This document shows, in pieces, positions 49,081 to 58,000 of a DNA stretch of 64,000 nt. Under the pieces are notes generated by a model. That model saw nothing but the letters and a program-made list of their open reading frames with translations, was not told the origin of the DNA and did not search any database. The translations under genes were made by a program, and so were the position numbers. The stretch's first letter is position 1. Each line of letters opens with the position of its first letter. Source of the DNA: Achromobacter aegrifaciens (GTDB lineage Bacteria > Pseudomonadota > Gammaproteobacteria > Burkholderiales > Burkholderiaceae_B); assembly GCF_902859735.1 (NCBI RefSeq), contig NZ_CADIJY010000014.1, positions 1 through 64,000 of the forward strand, in the 5' to 3' direction.

Positions 49081-51894
49081 TTAGAAAGTCATCCTGAAAC
49101 CCGCGGTCGCGGTGACGACATGGCTGCCGGAGAAATCCGAGTCCGCGTCGATCTGGCCGTAGATCGCATAGCGTTCCCCCCAGCCGTAATTCACACCCGC
49201 CCCCACGCTGCCCCAGGTTCGAGCCATGCGACTGGCGACCTGCGTGTCGGCCACGCGTACACGCGTTCCGTCCAGGAATTCATGTTTCACGTTGACGACG
49301 CCATAGACGCTGGACTCGCGCTTTACACCGGCCGTTTGCCAATTGCTCTTGTAATCCAGCGCAATGCCAAGGCGGCCCAGCAGGCTGTCGCCCTTGTCGC
49401 TTTCGACGCGCGCGCCGAATCTGTCGTTGAAGCGGTCGAAGCGGGTCGATACGTATGTCAGCTGCGCCTGCGGAATCAGGGCGAACCCCTCGCTCAAACC
49501 GAACGCCTTGCCTGCCTCGATACCCAGCCCATAGCTCTGGGCCTTCTGGCCGCCTTTCAGTTTTCCTGCCAGCCGTGAATTGAGGTCGCTGTCGAACCAG
49601 GTCGCCTGAGCCTGGGCATCGATATAGACACCATTCTTGCCATACCAGGTCAAAGTTGGCGTCAGGCCATAGGCAGTGGTGTCGATGGTGCCGTCGCCAT
49701 ACACCGACGACACACGCGTGTCGGCCTTGCCGTAGTAAAAGGCCAGGCCGCCCACCAGACGGGAGCCCTCTTCCTGGCCCGCCAGGATACGGTCAACGCC
49801 GAATTGCGCTTTCCAGCTATCGATGTCCTGGCGCGCGCCCGTAGTCGACGCCGCGGGATCGAGCCGGCCCGTCGAGCCCTCCACACGGCTCCATACGCCG
49901 TTGCGGCCGGCGTCCGCCGAATCATAGAGGCGATTGCCGACCCGCTGGCGCAGGGTAGGCAGCTGGCTCAGGTGTAGCAGCGTATTGGCATAGGCCTCAT
50001 AGACCGGCACGCCGGGCTGATAGAGCAAGGGCGGCTCGGCGCCCGGCGTACCGCCGCCGGGCGAGGGTGTGCCAGGATCGGTCGGCGTAGTGCCCGGGTC
50101 CGTCGGGGTAGTGCCTGGATCCGTCGGGGTAGTGCCGGGATCCGTCGGGGTAGTGCCGGGATCCGTGGGAGTGGTGCCGGGATTGGTCAGGGACGACCGC
50201 AAGTACCAGCCGCCGTCGGCCGAATCCTGTTGCAGCACATAGCCATAGGCGCCGGCCACCAAGGCCGGACGCCCCCCGATGACGTAATCGCCATTGGCCA
50301 GATCGAATCTTCCCGCCGACAGGCCATGGACCTGTACCACCTGGATGCCCCGTTGGGTCTGCGCGCCGGCGCCTCCCATGTTCTTCACCGTGACCGGTGT
50401 CGTGCCAGCGCTGTCGCCCGTGATCACCAGCTTGTCCGTCGGCGAATCATCGGCGCCAAGCTGCGTGCGAATTTCCAGATTGCCGCCCTGCGCCGCATAG
50501 TCGCCCGCGATCGTGAGGGTGCCGAAGCCACTGCGCGGACCCGGTGCGATCGTGCCGCGGTTGACTGTCGCGCCCACGCGTCCCGTGCCGGTCAATCGCG
50601 CGCCCGAAAGCACATCCACCGGGCCGCCGAAGGTGCCATCCATCTGCAGCGTTCCGGCCTGAATCTCGGTGTTTCCCGTGAACGCCGCGCTGTTGCCGGA
50701 CAAGGTCAGCGTGCCCGCGCCCTGCTTGTTGAAGCTTGACGTCCCCGAGAACGCGGTAGACACGCCCACATCATGACCGTTCGTGTCGAACCAGGCGCCA
50801 CCGCTGCCCACGGCCTGCGTGGCGAAACCGTTCAGGAAATTATCCTCGTCACGATTGGCCCGCAGGATGCCGCCGTCCAGGTTGAAGGTGGCGTTGCCCG
50901 CGCCCTTGATGACGGAGCCGGTCTCCAACACGCCGCGGCCGCTGGCATCGCCGGTCAGGTTGAGCGTGCCGGTGGAAGTGCCGGCAGGGGCAAGCCACGT
51001 GTTGCGGGCGGCGACCGCAACCCCGCCCTTGGCGATGGTCAGCGTGCCCGTGCCTTCCGAACCTATTTCGATGCGGTCGCTGGCGGTGAGCGTGGAGATA
51101 TCGGCCGTCGCGCTCGATACGGTCACCGTGCCGACGCTGCCCGCACTCTTGCCGATGTAAACCGCTGCCGCGGCGCCTGGCCCGCCCGAGCCGACGGTGC
51201 TGACGCTGGCGCCATCCAGGACGCGCAAGTCGCCAGTTCCTTCGAAACCCACGTATATATTGTTCAGCGGGTCCCAGACCGCCTTCGGGCCCGATACCGT
51301 AACGCTCCCTTCGCCGCCGACGTTCCAGCCGATGATCGCCTGACCGCTGTGCACGACGCCGTTGTCGATCTGCAGCGTGCCCTTGCCGCCCGTGCCGATC
51401 TCGAACGCGCCGATGGTGTTGAGATTCCAGGTGGACCCCGCCCCGGAAACAAGAACGTTCCCGACGCTGCCATTGTCGACGCCGATTCTGGCCGAGTCGC
51501 TATGCGCCACGCCGCCGTCCAGGATACTCAGCGTGCCGATGCTGCCGGCCTCGCCCCCGATCAGCACCGGGCTGGCGCTGGTCCAGGAGGACGCCGTGCC
51601 ATTGCCGTCGCGGCCCTTCACCGTCACGGCGCCTGGAGCGCCATTGAAAATTCCAACGTTGGCCCAGTCATTTTCTACGGAACCGCCCGCATCGATGACC
51701 AACTCCCCGGCCAGGGTATCTCCGACCGTCAGATCGCCCCCGACATTCCAATGCGGCGTCTGGACGGGCCCCGGCAAGACCTGGCCAGTGACGGAGACCG
51801 ATTGGGCATTTGCGGGACTGGCGAAGTTCGCCGCGTAGACAACGAGGGCAGCCGACTTCAGCCATCCCGTGCGCGAGCAATTCCTGGCGACCAT
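49081..51894 (-). CDS. Autotransporter with PATR-type passenger and Pro-Thr-Asp linker
   Basis: A 937-residue type V secreted protein. A signal peptide (WLKSAALVVYAANFASPANA) is followed by a beta-helix passenger with repeats such as GTLSILDGGVAHSDSARIG, GTLQIDNGVVHSGQAIIG and an autotransporter-associated strand (FNKQGAGTLTLSGNSAAFTGNTEI). A low-complexity linker (PGTTPTD repeated five times) leads to a C-terminal barrel of about 280 residues ending in AGFRMTF, with a terminal Phe as needed by the BAM machinery. ATG 51894 has an AAAGGA site; an ATG at 51939 in frame is less likely. It is an adhesin-like surface protein. Confidence 0.9.
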   Translation of the reverse strand: MVARNCSRTGWLKSAALVVYAANFASPANAQSVSVTGQVLPGPVQTPHWNVGGDLTVGDTLAGELVIDAGGSVENDWANVGIFNGAPGAVTVKGRDGNGTASSWTSASPVLIGGEAGSIGTLSILDGGVAHSDSARIGVDNGSVGNVLVSGAGSTWNLNTIGAFEIGTGGKGTLQIDNGVVHSGQAIIGWNVGGEGSVTVSGPKAVWDPLNNIYVGFEGTGDLRVLDGASVSTVGSGGPGAAAAVYIGKSAGSVGTVTVSSATADISTLTASDRIEIGSEGTGTLTIAKGGVAVAARNTWLAPAGTSTGTLNLTGDASGRGVLETGSVIKGAGNATFNLDGGILRANRDEDNFLNGFATQAVGSGGAWFDTNGHDVGVSTAFSGTSSFNKQGAGTLTLSGNSAAFTGNTEIQAGTLQMDGTFGGPVDVLSGARLTGTGRVGATVNRGTIAPGPRSGFGTLTIAGDYAAQGGNLEIRTQLGADDSPTDKLVITGDSAGTTPVTVKNMGGAGAQTQRGIQVVQVHGLSAGRFDLANGDYVIGGRPALVAGAYGYVLQQDSADGGWYLRSSLTNPGTTPTDPGTTPTDPGTTPTDPGTTPTDPGTTPTDPGTPSPGGGTPGAEPPLLYQPGVPVYEAYANTLLHLSQLPTLRQRVGNRLYDSADAGRNGVWSRVEGSTGRLDPAASTTGARQDIDSWKAQFGVDRILAGQEEGSRLVGGLAFYYGKADTRVSSVYGDGTIDTTAYGLTPTLTWYGKNGVYIDAQAQATWFDSDLNSRLAGKLKGGQKAQSYGLGIEAGKAFGLSEGFALIPQAQLTYVSTRFDRFNDRFGARVESDKGDSLLGRLGIALDYKSNWQTAGVKRESSVYGVVNVKHEFLDGTRVRVADTQVASRMARTWGSVGAGVNYGWGERYAIYGQIDADSDFSGSHVVTATAGFRMTF
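50081..50185 (-). repeat. 21-bp tandem repeat coding the PGTTPTD linker
   Basis: Five tandem 21-bp units (starts at 50081, 50102, 50123, 50144 and 50165 on the plus strand), each close to GTCGGGGTAGTGCCGGGATCC. The central units are identical or nearly so, and the outer two have drifted. Each codes for a Pro-Gly-Thr-Thr-Pro-Thr-Asp unit in the hinge between passenger and barrel. Unit number can change by slippage without breaking the frame. Confidence 0.92.
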
Positions 51895-52009
51895 GAACAA
51901 TCCTTTCTGAGTAGACGAGATCTCCTGTCGGTACGGCATGCAACCTGGCTTTCTTAATAGGTATTTTCACCAAAAGCGCGGGATTGCATACGCGGGCTGG
52001 AGCTCGCCC

Positions 52010-55000
52010 TCAGAACGCCCAGCGCACACGCACCTGCGCCGATTGGTCGCGGTTGCCTCCTCCGAATTCGCCGTTGTAGCCCAGCGCCAGGGCGGCGCGA
52101 TTGCTCAGGTCCACCTCGGCGTCCAGGCCGACTACCGCCGCGTTGCGCGCCAGCGGCACGCCAGCCACAGTGAAGTCCTGCCCGCCTTCGAAAGCCATGG
52201 TGGACTGGGTGGCCAAGTCGCCAAACGCATGACGCCAGCCCAGCGTGGCGCGCAGACGCCCGTCCCTGCCGCCTGCCGCGAAGTCGCTATGGGCGCGCAC
52301 GCCCAGCGTCGTGCTGGCCAGGTCGTCGCTGCTATTGTTGCCGCGCAGGGCCGCAAAGCCGCCGCTTTCCTGGAAACCGCGCGTACGTTGCTGGCCCAGG
52401 CTGACGCCGGCGAAGGGCTCGATGCCTGCCTTGTCGTCCTGGCCCATGGCGTAACCCACTTCGGCAAACACCTGCGTGGTGCTGGCGTGATAGTCGGCCT
52501 TGAGGGTCTGGCTCAAGGACGTCACCTGGCGTTGCGACGCGATGTCGTGCCAGGTGTAAGCCAGGCCGCCCATGACGTTCAGGCGGCCCGCCCCCAGGCC
52601 AAAGGATTTGCCGCCATAGATGGCGGCGCTGTAGCTGTCCACCGTGGCCTTGGAGCTGCGGTCGGACACCTGGCCATCGGCGCGCGTGTAGCCCAACGAT
52701 CCGCCCAACCGCCAGCCGCTGGCAGCCACTTCGGCGTCGCCCCCCAAGAACAGGCCGCCGGTGTTTTGTTTCCAGCTGGCGGCATTGCCGTCGCCCGCAT
52801 AGTTTTGCCAGTGTCCGACGACCTCGGCCCACATGGGCAAGGCGTTGGACGCTGGCCAGGCGGATGCCGCAATCGTGCCGCCGGACTGTGCGGTCGGCGC
52901 GCCAGGACGCAGCGTGGCAGTGAGATTGCCGTGCAGGTGATTGAGCGCACTGGCGCCGAACATGGCGGCGCCGGCGCGCATGCTGCCTTTGGCCGTGGCG
53001 TGGCTTTCGCCGGACAGGCTGTCGAACACGGCCTGGGGCGTTCCCGCAGGCAGCGTTTCAACGTAGCGGTACAGGGCGCTTGCAGGCGCCAGGCTCTCCA
53101 CCCCGTTGGCCACGGCGGCCTGATTGCGGGTCTCGGCCAGATCGGCAAAGGTCATGCTGCCCGAGCTGCCGTTGGATTTGCGCCGCAACTGCAGCGTCAC
53201 GTCGGTGCTGGTGTAGTTCAGCGTCGGGGCCAGGTAGGCGTAGTCCGAAGCCACGGTATCGAATCGGCCGATCAGGCTGTTCGCCGACAGGATGGAGTAG
53301 GTTTTGGCGACCTCGAAACTGCCCGGCGCACCCATATGAACCACGCCTCCGGCCAGCGTAGCCGTGCCTGCCACCTGGGTCAGCGTGCTGGCGCTGCTGT
53401 CGGGGTCGGCCCGCACCTCGTAGGTAGAGCCCGCCTGCAATTCCAGATCGCCCTGTACGCGCAACGTCCCATAGGGCGTTGCCGCATCGGGGCTCAAGCC
53501 CGCTGCCAAGGCTCCGCCGCTCTGGATGATGGTCTTCGCGCCAGAGGATCCTACCGAGCCCGTGCCCGCCAGCTTGCCGCCGCCGGCTACGGTGAGCGCG
53601 CCGCCCAGGTTGCCGTCCACGACCAGATAGCTCTGCTGCACAGTCGTGCTGCCGGCAAAGCCGCTGCTGTCGCCTGTCAACGTCAGCGTGCCCGCGCCGG
53701 TCTTGGTCAGGCTGCCGTTGCCAAGCAGGGTTTGGCCCATGCTGGCATCCAGCGTCTGGCGCAGCTCCAGGGCGGCATTGTTGGTGATGACGCCGCTGCC
53801 CAGGTTGGCCGCCGATGCCACCAGGCGGCCGGCGCTGATGAACGTGGCGCCCGTGGAGGTGTTGGCGCCCGTCAGGGTCAGAGCGCCTGCGCCCGTCTTG
53901 CTCAGGCTGCCGCTGCCGGTGAAGGCTTGCGCCATGCTGGCATCCACGGCCTGGTTCAGTTCCAGCGCCGCGTTGTTGATGATGGCGCCGCTGCCCAGGT
54001 TGGCCGCCGATGCCACCAGGCGGCCGGCGTTGATGAGCGTGGCGCCGGTGTAGGTGTTGGCCCCCGTCAAAGTCAGCGTGCCGGCGCCGGTCTTGCTCAG
54101 GCTGCCGCCGCCGCTGATGGCCTGGGCCAGCGCGCCGTCCGCGGCCTGGTTCAGTTCCAGCGCCGCATTGTTGATGATGGCGCCGCTGCCCAGGCTGTGC
54201 GAAGACGCAATGAGGCGTCCTGCATTGATGAGGGTGACGCCGCTGGAGGTGTTGGCTCCGGTCAGGCTCAGTGTGCCCGCTCCGGTTTTGGTCAGGCTGC
54301 CGCCGCCGCTGATGGCTTGGCTCAGCGTGGCGTCCGCGGCCTGGTTCAACTCCAGCGCGGCGTTGTTGACGATAGCGCCGCTGCCCAGGCTGGCGGCGGA
54401 GGCGACCAGCCGGCCTGCGTTGATGGTGGTGCCGCCGGTCGACGCGTTCGCGCCCGTAAGAATCAACGTGGCATCGCCCGTCTTGATCAGGCTGCCGCTA
54501 CCGCTGATGGTTTGGGCCAGGATGGCATCGCTGGCCTGGTTCAGCTCCAGCGCCGCATTGTTGATGATAGCGCCGCTGCCGATGCTGGTCACCGACGCCA
54601 CCAGACGCCCGGCGTTGATGGTTGTGCCGCCGGTGGCGCTGTTCGGCCCAGTCAAGGTCAGCGTCGCGTTTCCTTGCTTGATGAGGTCGCCATTGCCGCT
54701 GATTGCGCCGCTCAGGAGCAGATCGTGGCTGCCGTCCACCGTCAACGCCTGATCGAGCTGTATGCGATTGCCCACCGTCATGCTGCTGGCGGTATCCAGA
54801 TGGGCAGCGCCGGTGACGTGGAGCGCACCGCTCCCCATGGCCGTTTGTTGTCCCAGTTTCAAGGTGCCGGCATTGAGCACCGTGTTCCCCGCATACTGGT
54901 TGTTGCCGTTGAGTTCGAGCGTACCGCTGCCCAGTTTGACCAGTCCCCCTGAACCGGCAATATCGCCGTTCAGCGCAAGGTTGTTGCTTCCCGCCAGGGT

Positions 55001-58000
55001 CAGATCCGCATTCAGCGTGATAGCGTTGGACAGCGCGATAGCAGCGCTGCTATCCAACGCAGCCGCCTCTACGACTTGCAGGCTGCCGCCGCCCAGCGCG
55101 CCGCCATTGCCCAGCAACAGTTTGCCTCCCGCCAGGCGGGTGCCGCCGGTGTAGCTGTTGTTGCCATTGAGCGCCAAGGTGCCTGCGTCCAGCTTGGCCA
55201 GCGTGGCGTTGCCGCTCAGGTCGACATTCAGCGTGGCCGTCTTGCCAGCGTCTACGCGGATGGCGGCATAGCCGGCGGATCCGTCCACCAGTTCCAGCTT
55301 CCCGGCCGCTCCCGCCGTCAGCAGATAGCCGTCACTGGTGAACTGCATCCCGGTGGTGCGCTGGGTTCCTTCCACGGTAACCGTGCCGGGGCTGCCCGCG
55401 AACACCGCAAAGCTGTCATTCCATCCCGCATTGAACCCGCCGCTGGCGATGGTCCAGTTGGTGTTGCTGCTATTCCATACACCGCTGCCGCCCTCGACGT
55501 TACCGTTTCCGGCAGGCTCGCTGCCGTCCCAGAAGCGGACGTTGGACGTTCCCCCCACCACCAGATTGACCTGACTGGCAACGCTGGTCTGTACTTCCAG
55601 GTCGTTGGCGCGTACGCCTGAGGGCAGTGTCCCGAACGCCAGTCCGCGATCGGTCAGCGTGCCGACGTAGTCGAACAGGCGATACACGCCGATCCCGAAG
55701 CCACCGGTGTCGATGATGTTGAGCTTGCCATCCAAACTCAGGTTGCCAGCGACCTTGGCCAAGGCTGGCGCATTGGGCGAGGCGACGCCCAAGGCCGCGT
55801 CGATCTGGGAGTCGCCATTGAGCGCCAGCGCCCCCAGACGCAATGTCGCGCCGCTGACCAGCCCCAGGCGGCCGCCATCGGCAATGCTGACGGCTCCGGT
55901 CAGCGTGCCCGAGCCCGTCAGCGTGGCGCCGCTGGCCACGGCAACGCTGCCAGATCCCAGCGTGCCGTCCACGCGCAGCGTACCCGCATCCACCGTCGTG
56001 GCGCCGGCCAGGATGCTATTGCCGCTGAGCACCAAGGAGCCGTTGCCGGTCTTGGTCAGGCCGCCGTTGCCGTTCAGCGCGCCGCTGAAGCTGCCTGCCT
56101 GCACATTGAAGGATCCGGCCCGGAGGTCCACGCTGCCCGCGCCATTGAGTTGCCCCGCGCTGCCGCCCTGGTTCAGCTGCAGGGTGGCGCCGGACGCGAC
56201 GTTGACCTGGCTTGGGCTGCCCAGGCCACTGGCGGCGCTGCCGATCAAGCGGCCGGCATCGATGTTGTAGACGCCGCCAAAGGTGTTCACGCCGCTCAGG
56301 GTCAGCGTGCTGGCCCCGGACTTGGTCAGGCCGCCGTTGCCGCTGAGCGTGCCCGTCAGCGCCAGGTCCTGGGTGCCGGCGAAGGTCAGCGAACCGCTGA
56401 TGTCTACCGCGTTGGCCAGCGTCACGAAAGCGGTGCTGTCCAGCCTCGCAGTGCCAGCCACGTCCAGACGGCCGCTGCCCAGCGCCTTGTCATGGCCCAG
56501 AGCCAGGGTGCCGGCGTTGAGCGTGGTGACGCCGCTGCGGCTCAGGTTGCTGCCGCCAAGGATCAGCGTGCCGTTGCCGTTCTTGATCAGATCGCCGCCG
56601 CTCCTCATCTCGCCCGTCAGGGCCAGGCTATTGGCGCCATCCACGGTCAATGCCGCGCCCAGGTGCACCTCGTTGGCCACGGTGATGCTGTTGGCAGCCT
56701 GCAAGGTAGAGGCCGAATTCACGTTCAGAAGCGTGTTTCCCAGCGATGTGTCCTGCCCCAGGCGCAGGCCGCCGCCGTTCAGGGTAGTCTGGCCGTCCAG
56801 CGCATTGGCGCCTGTCAGGCTTAGCGTACTGTTGCCCTGCTTGACCAGGTCGCCGGTGCCAGACAACGTGCCAGAGAGGGTCAAGTCTCGATCGCCGACG
56901 AGGGCCACGGTCCCGCTGACCCACACATTGGTGCCGACATTCATGCCCGCCACGCCCGCCTCGATCGACGTGCCATTGATGGCGTTGAGGATCCCCGTAC
57001 CGAGCGCCAACGGATTGCCGATGACCAGCCTCCCGCCGGTCAGATTGAGGTTGCCGAGCATGTTGTTGACGCCGTTGAGCGTCAGGGTGCCGCTGCCCGC
57101 TTTGATCAGGCCGCCGACACCACTGACGTTTCCGTTCAGGGTCAGGTTGGTTCCCGAACCCGTCTGCACCGTGGACACGCCATTGAGCACCTGGCTGTTG
57201 GCCAGTGCGACATCGATGATATCGGTCGCCAAGGTCGTGCCGCCCCCCAGCGCCACGCTGCCTGTGCCCAATGCCCGGTCGTGGCGCACGACCACGGTGC
57301 CGGCGCTGAGCGCAGTGCCTCCCGTCCAGCTGTTGTTTCCGCTCAAGATCAAGGAACCGGCGCCTGTCTTGGTGAGCTTGCCGGCGCCCTGGATTGGCGC
57401 GCCGATCAGCGCGCTGACGTCGGTATCTGTGATTACCTGCGCGATGCCGTTTGAGCCGTTTATAAGGTTCAGCGCACCGGACGCGTCAAGCTGGCCGACG
57501 ATGTAGCCGTCGGTTTTGAACTGCATGGCGCGGACATCCTGGGCGCCGTTCACCATTACCAGGCCGTTCTGCCCCAGGAACACCGCGTTGGTGCCTTTCC
57601 AGATGCCGTTGTCATTGCCGGAAGACTTGGTCCAGTTGCTGTTGACGCTATTCCATATCCCGCTGCCGCCCTCCACGACGCCGTTGGCGACAGTATTGCC
57701 GCCATCCCAATACTGCGTGCCGAGGGTAGGCGAATTGATGACGAGGGTCAGCGTCTTGCCTGCGATGTCGAAGACCCGCCCCACATCGACGGTGCTCAGA
57801 TCGCTGGGCGTACTGGCGGCAACGAGGTTGGTGCCGGTCAGGCTACCGGTGTAATTGAACAGACGGTAGTTGCCATTGGCCAGGTTGCCCGCGTCGATGA
57901 TGTTGAAGGTGCTGCTGGTGATCGACAAGTTGCCCTGGATGTTGACCATCGGCGTAAGGCTCGGCGCGCCCAAGGCGAGATCGAGTGTGGCGCCGTTGCT

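Noticed and set aside
53642-54616. Regular repeats that might suggest a CRISPR array or VNTR locus
   Set aside because: The repeats are in frame inside one protein, 195 bp long, without unique spacers; they are protein modules.
51938-54952. A 1004-codon open frame on the plus strand opposite the giant autotransporter
   Set aside because: It is the mirror of repetitive, GC-rich autotransporter coding sequence. Its product is low complexity, has no domain, and spans the end of one autotransporter gene and the gap between them.
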